From positions 3,210,820 to 3,274,819 of the forward strand of contig NC_060966.1 of assembly GCF_910589235.1 (NCBI RefSeq): a stretch of 64,000 bases of DNA, written 5' to 3'. Below, piece after piece: positions 22,028 through 33,008 of this stretch; the first letter of the stretch is position 1, and each line of letters opens with the position of its first letter. The stretch is from Vespa crabro. Taxonomy: Eukaryota > Arthropoda > Insecta > Hymenoptera > Vespidae. The notes under the pieces are model-generated. The model saw only the letters and a list, made by a program, of their open reading frames with translations. It did no database searches and was not told where the DNA came from. The position numbers were made by a program, and so were the translations under genes.

Positions 22028-22429
22028 AAATAAAATTGCAGAGTGTAACTAAGTAATCATTTTTTTATCTTCTAATAAAAATTTTCTAAAAGAAGATTGA
22101 GATGTAAATAAAGATTTCATAAACGAAAAAAATTAATTAATAAATAATATAATAAAATAATACATGTTGCCGCATAGAAAAAATAAAATAAAATGATAAA
22201 CATATTATAAATCTATAAAGTAAAAAATACAATAACAAATAAAATAAAAGAAAAAAACAAAAAAGAACATCTAAGACATCCAATGCCATATTCGATGACA
22301 TGATAACATGTATGTTTTTGTTATCTCTTAAAAAAAATCATGATCTATTTTGAAAAATAATATGAAATTAAAGAAAAATAGATTTGTAGGATATATTTAA
22401 ATATATTTATTTCAATGCAAGTACCACGT
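21601..22429. other. AT-rich non-coding DNA
   Basis: It holds an AATAAT run (21914-21932), a TA tract (21996-22014) and otherwise low-information AT-rich sequence. Confidence 0.6.
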
Positions 22430-22927
22430 AAAAAATTAATGGTATTTATGTATTCATCTTCCCATGGTAACCATAATTGTCTCTACGGAGTTTAAAACGA
22501 ATAAAATTGTTTCCCGGAAAACACTTTTCACCATTTGAAATGTTATTTTCTGAATTGCATTGATAATGCGATTTCAAAGTACCTCCATTTTCAATGTCAT
22601 CGTATACAGATCCGGTTTTCTAAAATTTCATTAATAATTCATGAATAGCCTTTTACGTTGAACCTTTCTAACGTAACTTCCTTTGAAAATTGTCTCAAAT
22701 ATTATCGTATTTCTTGAAATTTTATTTTTCACATGTATAACAACTAACGTTTGTTCACAAATTATACAAAATTTTAAACATCGTTCAATTAACTTTTTAA
22801 ATACACCAATTTCTACAAAACGGAATCACGTATTCTTCCTTACTTGATCATGTAAAATATTTTTCAAAATAAACATTTAAATTCATCGAAATAGATGAAT
22901 AGTGATTATTTGAGACATCTTGTATAG
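22430..22927 (-). mobile_element. decayed IS630/Tc1-type DNA transposon end (candidate)
   Basis: Read on the minus strand the segment begins TATACAAGATGTCTCAAATA at 22927. This terminal form resembles the ACAGGGTGTCYCRAA ends of IS630/Tc1-type elements of arthropods. The same terminal word (TACAAGATGTC) ends the transposase fossil at 33961. A further internal similarity to 27130-27280 is a GATTCCGTTTTGTAGAAATT / GATTCCATAGAAATT segment at similar distance from the end. No transposase frame survives. The class is inferred from end sequence only. Confidence 0.35.
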
Positions 22928-22987
22928 CAATAATAAAAAAAAAAAATAAATAAATAAATAAATAAAAAAGAAAATTGAAGAAAAATA

Positions 22988-23119
22988 TTAGGTGGACCGG
23001 AAAGTAATGTCGTTTCTGTGCATGTCGATATTTGATTGTGATTAAAAATAAAAACTTGTTAAAAATTTATTCGTTTAAATTTAATTTAAGAAAGCGACAT
23101 TACTTTACGGTCTCCCTAA
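22988..23119. mobile_element. mariner-like MITE, 132 bp
   Basis: The element has 25-bp terminal inverted repeats that match at 22 positions (left TTAGGTGGACCGGAAAGTAA..., right the complement of TTAGGGAGACCGTAAAGTAA...) and is flanked by TA at 22986-22987 and 23120-23121. TA target duplication and TTAGG starts are typical of mariner-family elements in insects. The interior is only about 80 bp and non-coding, so this is a deletion derivative. The frame at 23032-23223 runs out of it by chance. Confidence 0.9.
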
Positions 23120-23354
23120 TATTAACGAACTACGAATTACGATACATAATATCGTCGATGCAATTAAAATATTTATATATCAATAAATTCGTACAAGCAT
23201 TAGATGCTATACCGTTGAAATAAGAAAGACAAATTTTCAAGATTAAGTGTTTAGAAGAATTTAAACGATTCGGAAAATATTAGGCTATACGACCATTTCC
23301 CATTCTCATGTTTCAAATACTATAGGTATGTTATGGGGCTTAAGGGAAGAGAAC

Positions 23355-23355
<1 letters not shown>

Positions 23356-23428
<73 letters not shown>
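23356..23428. repeat. (AT)n microsatellite
   Basis: About 35 uninterrupted AT dinucleotides. Confidence 0.97.
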
Positions 23429-23430
<2 letters not shown>

Positions 23431-23431
<1 letters not shown>

Positions 23432-23739
23432 TGGAATCAGATAATCGTATAAGTTCGTCGTACGATGTACATACGTATGCATGCGTCCACCATATTGGTT
23501 GGAATACTATGAGAGTAAGTAGGTGCGCCGTTAAAACGACGAAGGACTCGAAGGACGAGCCTAGGTGGGAGCAACGACACCTGTTTGTGAATACAAACGG
23601 CGAACAGAAGCGGTAAACGCATTTTGAAACGAGCCATCCATCTTCACGTTTATCGCACACGCGAGCTATGCTTGCAACGATAAATGCAAATTCGAGACTC
23701 GTATGGCTTTCCATGGTGGTCGTTCGCTCGAATAACGGA

Positions 23740-23740
<1 letters not shown>
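23431..23740. other. GC-richer unique island, open on both strands
   Basis: Unique sequence between AT and CT tracts. A plus frame (23431-23616) is open and of balanced composition (VESDNRISSSYDVHTYACVH..., then TKDSKDEPRWEQRHLFVN) but has a GTG, not an ATG, at its start. A donor-like GTAAGTAG lies at 23515 in it. The minus strand is also open (23437-23637). It may be an exon or a non-coding island; it is unrecognised. Confidence 0.2.
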
Positions 23741-23833
<93 letters not shown>

Positions 23834-23850
23834 CCTCTTCCTCTCTTTCT
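23741..23850. repeat. (CT)n microsatellite
   Basis: CT tract with two T insertions, about 90 bp pure and then impure. Confidence 0.96.
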
Positions 23851-23954
23851 GTCTGAGAAAATTAACAAATGTAATTTTACGACATTAGTTAAATCTTTAT
23901 GGGGATCATAAGTTTTTCGATGTTGGAGAAGAGGGGGGAATATTTCGATTCTTT

Positions 23955-24790
23955 AAATAGAGTCTGATTAATTTTCTGTTTGTTAATTTTTCTTTTTCTC
24001 TTCTTTTTCTTTCTTCCTTTTTCTTTATTGATGAATATATTCAAACGGCGTTTAATAGGAAACATTCTATTTACTTTATAATGTTTTCATAATTTTCGAT
24101 GGTACAGAAATATATATATATATATATATATAGATATATGTATCAGTTGTACATCTTTATAATAGAGTAATATAATGATTTTTTATTTAAGATCATTTTT
24201 CTAAGGCATCGATCGCAATAATTTTCTTTCTTTTTAATAGTATAGAAGAATGTCGTGCTAAATGTATTCTAATTGTTGAACTTGTATCTGATTAAATTTC
24301 ATTTTATTTTTTTATTTTTTTATTTTTTTTTCATTGCTGAATATAAACAATATTTTAATAAACATCCCATTTATTTTCTAATATCTTCGTGGTTTCCGAC
24401 GATAAAGAATAAATATATATATATATAGAAATTTTTTATTCTAGGTCACTCTTTTGCAATATCAAGGCAATCGATGTTTTTTTTTTTTGAATAGAGTAGA
24501 AGAAATTAGTACTGAATATATTCCGGTTGCATAAATAGTATCTGATTAATTTTTTGATTTCTTTTTATTATTGATATCTCTCGATATCTCTATTATTTTG
24601 AAAATTATAGAAATGTATATCGATTTTAGAACGAAGCAGCATTTTTCGAGTGGGGAGATATAACGATTTATAAATTGCTTTTTGTTCTTCAAGGTCATTT
24701 CTTCAAGATACCGGGGTCATCATCAGTTTTCTTTTTTTAAACGGACTAAATATGCTTTTCTTGTCATATTATGATAGCTGATAAAAAATA
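23955..24790. repeat. three to four diverged tandem units, ~250-325 bp
   Basis: Units start with TCTGATTAA at 23963, 24287 and 24541, and a fourth weak start (GCTGATAAA) lies at about 24778. Each unit has TATTGATGAATATATTCAAA-like sequence, then an AT tract, AAGRTCAYTTTTCTAAGGCA-like sequence and AATAGWRTAGAAGAA. The family is old and non-coding. Confidence 0.75.
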
Positions 24791-25167
24791 TAATTCAAGG
24801 GATATATCATTTTATTGACTTCGATGTAACCTTGAACAAAAAAAATCACATACGTTTACAAAGTCTATCGAGTGAACGTTTATCGATTAAAATGAAATAT
24901 CCTTTAAATCGTCATGATTCATTCATAAATAAATGTTAACTGAAATTAATATCAAATAAGTAACATAACGTTAAATATATCAAACTAAACAGTTTCTCGT
25001 TCTTCCTTAATTAGATATCAAATAAAAATTCTAAAGAAACGGCACTTCTAGATTGCGAGATTAGTATAATCATTAGCAAAGTATAATTTAGAAAGAAATA
25101 ATCGTTCGACCATTAAGAATGTTCGATTAGCATTAGTTCTCTTCTGGAAGACCTCGTTAGGTGCATC
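24791..25167. other. AT-rich DNA with a transposon-like motif
   Basis: CATTTTATTGACTTCGATGT followed by AACCTTG at about 24808-24835 resembles CATTTTATTGACCTCTTTCA...CTTTAAGG at 43819-43850. Both may be tiny remnants of one element. Nothing else is recognised. Confidence 0.4.
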
Positions 25168-25192
25168 GATACAGAGAGAGAGACAGAGAGAC

Positions 25193-25227
<35 letters not shown>

Positions 25228-25318
25228 AAATGAGAAAGAGAAAGAGAAAGAGAAAGAGAAAAAGAAAAAGAAAGAGAATAAGAGAAAGAGAATGAGAGAA
25301 AGAGAGAGAGAAAAGAAA
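25168..25318. repeat. (GA)n-rich tract
   Basis: A 150-bp GA/GAAA tract. It creates the Ser-Leu-Phe minus frames, which are not genes. Confidence 0.95.
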
Positions 25319-25450
25319 GTGGTCAAGTGTAGGAAGCGAAGATAGGAAGAAGGAACTCGTCCCTTCTAATGTCCGTGAAAGAGCGCGATACGGGTTACGG
25401 AAGGTAAAAGGGAGGAGACTTGATGAACTTGCCTCGTGAATCACTTCGCC

Positions 25451-25458
25451 TATAAAAA
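25451..25458 (+). promoter_or_regulatory. TATA-like box in a GC-rich island
   Basis: TATAAAAA is followed at once by the palindrome TCGGCGCCGA (25459-25468) and GCGCGAGCGAG. The first downstream ATG of the 98-aa frame is 67 bases from the box, so a start of transcription at about 25480 would give a short leader. A TATA box in GC-rich DNA here is more striking than elsewhere in this AT-rich window. Function is inference. Confidence 0.35.
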
Positions 25459-25517
25459 TCGGCGCCGATGCGCGAGCGAGATAATGCCGGGGAGGAGCGG
25501 TAACAACAGGTTTGCTT

Positions 25518-25814
25518 ATGTACGCACGTATAAGTTCCTACCATTGGATAGAGAAAGAGGACATGGAAGAAAATAAAGGATGGTTGTATAGGAAAACGGC
25601 GAGGCATAGGAACTATGTTGGGACTATGGTGAAACAACGCGTGCGTTCTCCTATGAGAATGCGTACCCATCTTAACGCGTTTACTATTACTAGCCTTAGT
25701 TACGATCATCATTTTCTCGACTTCCTCGAACGAGATTTAATCCTTTCATTATTTTATCTGAGACAAGGGAATATTTCGAATTATAGGTTTTCTGATCTAT
25801 ATCATTTCATTTGA
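25518..25814 (+). CDS. candidate small gene, 98 aa, unrecognised
   Basis: The frame starts at ATG 25518, just downstream of the TATA-like box at 25451, and ends TGA. It encodes a low-repetition, basic protein beginning MYARISSYHWIEKEDMEENK. A central Arg/Met-rich part (RVRSPMRMRTHLN) is followed by a hydrophobic/aromatic tail (DFLERDLILSLFYLRQ...). No domain is recognised. The minus strand is open in part (25395-25712), so composition contributes. The TATA-to-ATG spacing and balanced residue use make it the best orphan ORF in the left half. It may still be chance. Confidence 0.28.
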   Translation: MYARISSYHWIEKEDMEENKGWLYRKTARHRNYVGTMVKQRVRSPMRMRTHLNAFTITSLSYDHHFLDFLERDLILSLFYLRQGNISNYRFSDLYHFI

Positions 25815-26152
25815 TATGAAATATGATTGAATTAGTACGAAATGGATAAATATGCTCGTATCTGTATAAATAATTTTGTTGGATTGGGTTAATATGAAAT
25901 ATAATAAAAAATATAATATTTAAATAAAAAATGTAATATATAGAACGACCTGAATATATGTTTCCATTTAATATGAGATATAAGTGATTTTATACGAAAT
26001 AGATTTTATAACACACATACACACTAATACACACACCTATATACAGACACACACACATGAAAATATATGTACATATAATAACATTATTATATTATGAATA
26101 AATCATTACGTTATTATACTGTTATAAAATAACACGTATTGTGTATATATAC

Positions 26153-26153
<1 letters not shown>
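25815..26153. other. AT-rich DNA with a CA stretch, no gene
   Basis: It includes related AATATGAAATATRAT words and a CA/TA segment at 26010-26058. Confidence 0.6.
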
Positions 26154-26213
<60 letters not shown>

Positions 26214-26280
26214 GTGCATATACATATATATACATATATACACATATATATGTATATATTGTATATATATATATATTTAT
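26154..26280. repeat. (AT)n and (TACA)n microsatellite block
   Basis: AT dinucleotides at 26154-26210 are followed by mixed TA/CATA repeats. Confidence 0.95.
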
Positions 26281-27129
26281 ATAATCCAATAAAAAGATTT
26301 ATATGTTATTTTTCAAATAACACATATTATATATTCTGTATATATATGTATATATATACATATGGAATGTCATTTAAAAAAGAATGTTTTTATTGGATTG
26401 AGTGTTATAAAAAATGTTACAAAATATAATTGTATTATTTGTATACGTAAATACAATATTTTTTTTTTTTTTTTAGATATGAACGTAATTCGACTTGTTT
26501 TACTTTTATTTCTTTCTTTTACGATTTTTGAATAGAGACAAACTTTCAATTCAATCGATGTATTTTCTTAAATCATTGACAATTATTAGCTATTTCATAA
26601 ATTTTAATAAATAATAATATAATAAATAAATTTAAAAATGATAAATAAATAATCTGCTGATAATCTACTGATTTAATTAGAAGATAAAGTAACAAGCGAC
26701 ATTTATCACGTACAATGCATTATCTTAAAAGACATAAAAGAACGTGGTATTAGGTTTAGTGATGCAATCAGAATGATACTGCAAAACTAGATACTGCAGA
26801 CTGTTCAGTCTTACGTTTTAGAAAACGTGTTGTTACGGGATAATATCATTTTAAACGTTCACTATGATTTATGAAACACTTTATGACAATCATAATTTAA
26901 AAAAATATTGCAACTAAATTACATAGATTTAAAATTTCTTCATTTTTATCATTTAAAAAACGATTTCTTTAATTCAAGGTTCATTTTAAGGATCAAATAA
27001 ATGACGTTTACTAAAATTTACGAGCTATTATATTATAGTAGCGATAATATATTGTTGTAATAAAAAAGAAAAAAATAAATAAATAACCTTGATATATTAC
27101 GAAAATGACATTTATTTTATTAATTGTTA
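26281..27129. other. AT-rich non-coding DNA
   Basis: A poly-T lies at 26460-26474. The rest is unique AT-rich sequence that could belong to the decayed element whose end lies at 27282. I see no frame. Confidence 0.5.
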
Positions 27130-27282
27130 AATGATATTAAAATGTTATTGATTAAAATGAATTTCTATGGAATCGTATTTCTTTTCATCTAACAATGCAA
27201 TCTCTTATACAAATGATGCATTGATTTATGATCAATCGAAATAATTAGATATTTAGGTTTTGATCGGAACACCTTGTATATT
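27130..27282 (-). mobile_element. decayed DNA transposon end (candidate)
   Basis: On the minus strand the sequence starts TATACAAGGTGTTCCGATCA. This is the ACAGGGTGTTCC-like end of IS630/Tc1-type arthropod elements. It is followed by AAACCTAAATATCTAATTAT and by an AAATACGATTCCATAGAAAT segment that resembles part of 22430-22927. Only the end is recognisable; the other end was not found. Class is inferred. Confidence 0.35.
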
Positions 27283-28495
27283 ATTATTTATTATAGTTTA
27301 TATAAACTTCGGATTTATAACAAAAAAAAAGGTGAATGTCGATGCAATTTATTAGAGTATTATTTTCCCAATAAATTTCTCATTTTAGAAACAATAATCC
27401 AATAAATTGTATCAATATTCAATCGATGGTTCATCTATATACTATTACATATTATGTTTATAATAATTAATAATTTTCATTCTGAATTAAATCCTTCCGA
27501 TATATTATTGATATAAAAAAATATTAATTATCGTTCGAATATAATAAATGTGCATAAACGCGCACGATATTTCTTACAGATCAATATTCAATTTTTTATA
27601 TATGATATTTTTTATATATAATATTTTTTTACATCTATCATTTAAATAATTAATAAATGAAACTATTTTCTGGGAGATAACAAATATCTCTTATAAACTT
27701 AAAAAGAAAAATCATTTTATTCGTTATTACCATTTGTGTGATTTGTTTAAAGTTACAATAATAAGTAAATAAAAGCAGTTTCTAATGTCAAGATTTTTAT
27801 CTAATAATTATGATTTGATAACTATAATAAAAGAAATCTTTAAAGTCTCTATCATTTTGCTACCATTAATAAAAATAACAATAATAACTATAATAATAAT
27901 AATAATAATAATATAATGTTAAATCTTTTAATGTTAATTGCAAATTAATTTAATAAAATATATTATAATTAAATTTTGTATTAAACCCTTCTTGATACTT
28001 CGTAAAAATAAGAAAAAAAAAAAAAATAAATAAAAATTATAATGGTGTTATACTTAAGAGAAAAAAAAATGAAAATAACAAAATTATCAAAATTATTATT
28101 ATATATCATCTAACAATGATCACAACGCAATCTTTATTATTTCTCAATTTATTCAATTTTATTCAATTTAACAATAGTAAATAATCGCGAACGAATTTGC
28201 CAGTTAACATTATACCAATCATTAACGGAATGAAGAGTTTACGATGATTCTAAAAAAAAAAAAAAAATAAAATAAAGCCGCCCCAAAAAGAAAAATAAAG
28301 CAAAAATAAAGAGATAGAAATTCGAGATAAATTAAATGCGAACGGTGTTGCGAATTAACGTCAAATTAATCGCTAATGTAGTTAAGAAGATTATGATACT
28401 AAACAAGAAAACAAAAAGAAAAAAAAGCAAATAAAACGAAAGAAAAAGGAAATAGAAGAAAGATGAATAAAAATTCAAGATCTATCATTATTTTA
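27283..28495. other. AT-rich non-coding DNA
   Basis: Runs of AAT (27880-27912), poly-A (28013-28026 and 28252-28267) and an old interspersed repeat at about 27735-27800 (ACAATAATAAGTAAATAAA). No gene is visible. Confidence 0.6.
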
Positions 28496-28790
28496 TTTTT
28501 TGAATGGATTCAATAGTTGTGTTAAAACGTTTGGAATAGAGAACGCGTGCGAGAGTCACTATCGTCGATCGAGAGAGAGGACACAGAAGAAGAGTAGAGT
28601 AGGTTCTTCCCATTCACGTTGAGCGAACTCGTACGCGAGTAGCTATCGTGCTAGGCGCGTGAAAAGAAGGGATTCACGTGGCTCGACTTCGTTCCTTGAA
28701 AATATAGGGATCGAATGACTCATGAGAAAAAGCGAGAGAACGCTTGGCCGCCAGCGAAGTTGGCCTCTAAGGACTCATATCTTCCTTCTC
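28496..28790 (+). promoter_or_regulatory. GC-richer unique island upstream of CT tract
   Basis: It contains TCACGTGGCTCG (28675-28686, shared with 13813-13824), GAGAGAGAG, and several ACGCGWG words. No single frame dominates. A promoter or first-exon role is possible because an open segment and acceptor-like site follow at 29160, but nothing proves it. Confidence 0.3.
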
Positions 28791-28865
28791 TCTCTTTTCC
28801 TTTTCATCTTCATCTTCTACTCTTTCTCTCTCTTCATCTTGATGTCTTTTTCTCTCTCTTTCACT

Positions 28866-28902
<37 letters not shown>

Positions 28903-29069
28903 CATCTTGATATCTTTTTCTCTCTCTTTCACTTCCACTCTCTTTCTCATTCTCTCCATTTCACTCTTTTTCTCACCCTTTCTTTCTCTTTTTCATTCTC
29001 TCTATTTAACTCTTTTTCTCACTCCCTCTCTCTCTCTCTCTTTATCTTTCTATCTATCTATCCATCTAT

Positions 29070-29114
<45 letters not shown>
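28785..29114. repeat. CT-rich tract followed by (AT)n
   Basis: 28785-29060 is CT/CTTT-rich with an internal duplicated 58-base segment (TCTTCATCTTGATRTCTTTT, then TCTCTCTTTCACTTCCACTC). 29074-29114 is (AT)n. Frames here (28715-29149) are repeat translations. Confidence 0.93.
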
Positions 29115-29116
<2 letters not shown>

Positions 29117-29154
29117 TTCTATCTCTTTTTCTCTACGTCCATCCTGTGATTATT

Positions 29155-29349
29155 TTCGCGCAGGTGCAGGAACGGCGGATCTACGAGTTGCCTGTGACGG
29201 AGATCAATTCTTTTCTCTCTCTTTCCTGGTGTCTGCTGATCCAACTCGACAGTTCCTCCTCCCTACTGTTCTTTTTTCTTTTCTTTTTCGTTCAGGGACG
29301 CTTTAATTTCCACATAATCGGGCGGTTAATGGCGATCGATCGTCAGTGA
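29155..29349 (+). other. exon-like unique segment, weak
   Basis: TTATTTTCGCGCAG ends at 29163 and could be an acceptor; a second (TTTTCTTTTTCGTTCAG) ends at 29296. The frame 29146-29349 is open (VQERRIYELPVTEINS..., then GRFNFHIIGRLMAIDRQ) and crosses a T-rich stretch between the two. Either half could be an exon, but no family is recognised. Confidence 0.2.
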
Positions 29350-29464
29350 ATGCCGTTGAAACTAGTTTCGTATCGTGTCTTGTCCTTTGATAAAATCCTT
29401 TTTCTTTCCTTTTTTTTCTCTTCTTTTTTCTTTTCGTATTCTTTTCCTGTCTCTTTTATTCTAT

Positions 29465-29467
29465 CTC

Positions 29468-29528
<61 letters not shown>

Positions 29529-29550
29529 TTCTCACTCTCTTTTTTCTTAG
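29465..29550. repeat. (CT)n microsatellite
   Basis: CT tract with TT and AC interruptions. Confidence 0.95.
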
Positions 29551-31160
29551 TAGAAAATAAGGTTTTACACACTTTTGTCGTTGGTGGAAAGGGAAAAAAA
29601 GAAAAAAAAAAAAGAAAAGAAGGAAGAAAAAGAAAACGTCATTCTCACTCATGATTTCCTTTGTCATGGAACACGAAACATTGTAGTATCGATTACAAAA
29701 TGCTGAGTTACTAAAGTATTTTGGTTTTGCTAGTCACTTAATCAAAGATAAGTTAGGCTTACCTTGATATTCATGATGATTACACCAATGGAAGTAGTGT
29801 TGTCCAGATCGAGGAATGGTAATCGATTATTCGCACGCGCTCGCGCGCGCTCATGGCTATGATTGAGAAATCGAACTATGTTATTCTTCGTTGTCGTTGA
29901 ATCGCTAAACGTTCAGCGATCTCATTTCGACAAACTTTTTTGTCTTTTATTCAATTATATATAATCGACGTAATTGTAAAATTTTTATGATGTAACATAG
30001 TAAGTATTTTTTTTTTTTTTATGACGAACGAAAGAAATATTTTTTATAAAATTATTCTAACGATTTAAAGAATATTATATCGATATATTTTTTTCATATG
30101 TAAGAAATTTGATGTATGATTACACGTTGTCAGATGTATACCTGTATATGTGAAATACGATTTTTTGTTCGATTTGACTTACGTTTTGAATATGGTATAA
30201 TTTGAAAAAATTACAGGAGAAATTTATAAAATATTCCACAGGCAATGAAATACATTTAAACTTTCGGAAGAATATTTAAAACAGTGTCCAGAATATGACT
30301 ATGAATTTTTTCTCAAGCTTTTTTATCGAAACAATTTAGTACGGCAAATAGAGAAAAATTTCGAATATTCGCCAACCCGTTTATTTTACTTTATAAAGAA
30401 TTAAATTCACTAGAAATTTATAACGAGTATTATAAAAAAAATCATAGATGGAATTGTAATGTTAAAAATTATTCAGAATTATTCAAAATTAATGTCAAGC
30501 AATAATATAAATTTTTTCAATATTCCTTTTTTTTTCTTTTTTTGTAATTTATCAAATATGACGGATAAATGATAATATATATTTCAATTTGTGAACTTAA
30601 CGAATTATTCTCATCGTTTAGTTTTCTCTCAAAATTTATATAGAAAAATTCTTGAATTTTCAAATTAACCAAATTTTCAAATTGAAATGATACAAAATTA
30701 ATAACACCGTTAAAGGAAAAAAGAAAAAAAAAGAAAAAAAATAAAACATTCTGAATATAAAATTTGTAACAAATTTTTTTTTCTTTCTATCAAATGTAAA
30801 TTCATTTGACTTGGATCAAAATGAAAAATAAAGAGAGATTTATTAAAATTTAAAATATCCTTTTTAAAATAAAATTACAATTATTTTCTATTATTAATTT
30901 CTATTATTATTTATTGATATATTTTCGTCTGGAAATTAAAGTACTTACGAGCTACGTAATACCCTGTTAAAATATACCATACAATATTATACAGTAAAAT
31001 ATACTATACAGTATTATTATCTACGTATTTATGTGAATTCATATGCTGACATACGCACGTCAATCAATTATATTAATTTTACAATTCAAATGATCGATCA
31101 AATTTACATAAAATTTGTATATCAATTATATCCAATATTATATATCAATTACATCAAAAA
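29551..31160. other. AT-rich non-coding DNA
   Basis: A CG-alternating word (ACGCGCTCGCGCGCGCTC) lies at 29836-29853 in a small GC-richer patch (29780-29930). The rest is AT-rich unique sequence with poly-T (30008-30020). No gene is visible. Confidence 0.6.
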
Positions 31161-31366
31161 TAATATTATAAATAAATAATACGAAGTTTTGTGATTGTCA
31201 ATTTTGAAATAATGATTATTTTAAATGATCATTAAAAATCAAAAAGAAAAGAAAGAATACAAATTCATAAAAAATCGCATATGTTGAAAATGATTCAAAA
31301 AAAAAAAGGAGGAATTAAACACAAAAAAGAAAAAAAGAAAATGTACGAAAGACTACTATTGACTAC

Positions 31367-31411
<45 letters not shown>

Positions 31412-31574
31412 AAAAAAAATAGTTACAAAAGTAACAATTAGTATGAAAGCGAAGTGCGAAAGACAGATGTCTTTAAAATTTTCCTTTATCTTTAAATTAT
31501 CGAGGGAAACTGAAGTAAAAACAAAAAAAAATAAATTAACAAAAATAATAAAAACAAAAAATAAAGAAAAAGCA
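31161..31574 (+). repeat. large inverted repeat, left arm
   Basis: This arm starts TAATATTATAAATAAATAAT and pairs with the reverse complement of 32140-32537. Shared landmarks in order are ATACGAAGT, TTTAAATGATCATTAAAAAT, AGGAATTAAACAC, the poly-A tract, GTAACAA/GTAACAA-like, ATGAAAGCGAAGTGCGAAAG, TTTAAATTATCGAGG and AATAAAGAAAAAGCA. A short frame in it (31443-31757) has a counterpart in the other arm, but the differences change amino acids and do not favour silent sites. Confidence 0.9.
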
Positions 31575-32139
31575 GAGAAGAAAATAGAAGGGAAAAAAAT
31601 ATATTCTCGTTGCATATTTCCGAGTAATTTCGGTCGTAAGACTCGCATCGATTCGTTTCCTAAGAAGAACGATCAACTGCCCCACCGATTACCGACGCTA
31701 TTCTCACGTAATTTCACGGCTCTAAGAAAGAAAAGAAAAAGAAGAAGAAGAAGATGAAAAAAGAAGCGAAAAGAAAAGAGAAGAAAAGAAAAGAAAAAGA
31801 ATGAAAAGAAATGTAAGGGAAAAAAAGAAGGAATGAAAGAAAGAAAGGAAGAAGTCAAGGCAACGAACAGGGTAGCCGCCATCGGCTTGTAACAAGAGTG
31901 TAATAAAATGTAATCTGGAGCTTCTAGGCCGGTACCTTGTCTTCGCTTTCTAAACGACTTCGTAATATCTTCCCGTAGATAATGGAAACTCGTTTAACTA
32001 TGCCGGAAATATTTCGATCGTTTTGAGAACGATTATTACAAGATCATCTTGACTTTTATATTTCTTAAATAATAAAAGATTTTGTATATAACTATTAGAT
32101 CGTAATTAACGAATAATTTATTTTCTTATTTAGAACGTA
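31575..32139. other. spacer of the large inverted repeat
   Basis: It includes an A/G-rich tract (31725-31860) and a unique GC-richer piece (31860-32035). There is no recognisable gene. It would be the loop if the arms paired. Confidence 0.7.
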
Positions 32140-32537
32140 TGCTTTTTCTTTATTTTTTGTTTCTATTATTTTGTTTCTTTTTTTCTGTTTTTTTTTTTTT
32201 TTTCATCAGTTTTCCTCGATAATTTAAAGATAAGGGAAAATATAAAAGGCATCTGTCTTTCGCACTTCGCTTTCATACTAGTTGTTATTTTTGTAACTAA
32301 TATTTTTTCTTTATTTTTTTTTTTTTTTTTTTTTTTACGTAGTCCTTCGTACATCTTCTTTTTTTCTTTTTCGTGTTTAATTCCTCCTTTTCTTTTTTTT
32401 TTGAATCATTTTCAACAAACGATTTTTTTTATGAATTTGTATTTTTTTTTTCTTTTTGATTTTTAATGATCATTTAAAATAATTATTATTTCGAAATCGA
32501 CAATCATGATACTTCGTATTATTTATTTATAATATTA
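32140..32537 (-). repeat. large inverted repeat, right arm
   Basis: Reverse complement of 31161-31574 with scattered substitutions and differing homopolymer lengths. Its outer end is AATAATATTA-related at 32521-32537 and it runs directly into the direct repeat at 32569. Confidence 0.9.
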
Positions 32538-32568
32538 TACAAGATTAAATTTGATCTTGTATAAAGTA

Positions 32569-32850
32569 ATTTTCAGTTTTTTTTTCTTCTTTCCTTTTCT
32601 TTTGTTTTTAAATATACGAAACAAATAATTTTTTATATATATTTTGAAAGTTATATTAATATATTATGATATATTATATATAGTATATTAGTATATGTAT
32701 ACAATATAGTGATATATTCTAATGTGTTATTATAATATATTAGTGTATTAACTTTAATTTATATCAGTATTTTATCATATTAACTTTAATTTATATCAGT
32801 ATTTTATCATATTATTAATATCAATTTAAACTTATATCAGTATTTGTATA
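32569..32850 (+). repeat. direct repeat, copy 1 (~280 bp)
   Basis: It starts AATTTTCAG and a T/C tract, and contains AAATATACGAAACAAATAAT, TTTTGAAAGTTATATTAATA and TATATGTATACAATATAGTG. The same order recurs at 33569-33817. Within this copy a 32-bp unit (TAACTTTAATTTATATCAGT...) is tandemly doubled at 32749-32812, which is not so in copy 2. Confidence 0.88.
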
Positions 32851-32960
32851 AGAAATTTATGATATAACTGTAATAGTATTAGTATAGAAAATATAATTCT
32901 TTTATATTTTTGTATCATTTATATATTTTTATATTTGTTAGTTATACTGTTGTATATTAA

Positions 32961-32964
32961 AGAG

Positions 32965-33008
<44 letters not shown>

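Noticed and set aside
31443..31757. Peptide MKAKCERQM... shared by the two inverted-repeat arms as a possible gene family
   Set aside because: Between arms the substitutions mainly change amino acids and the frames run into A-rich repeats, so the shared peptide reflects DNA duplication, not protein constraint.
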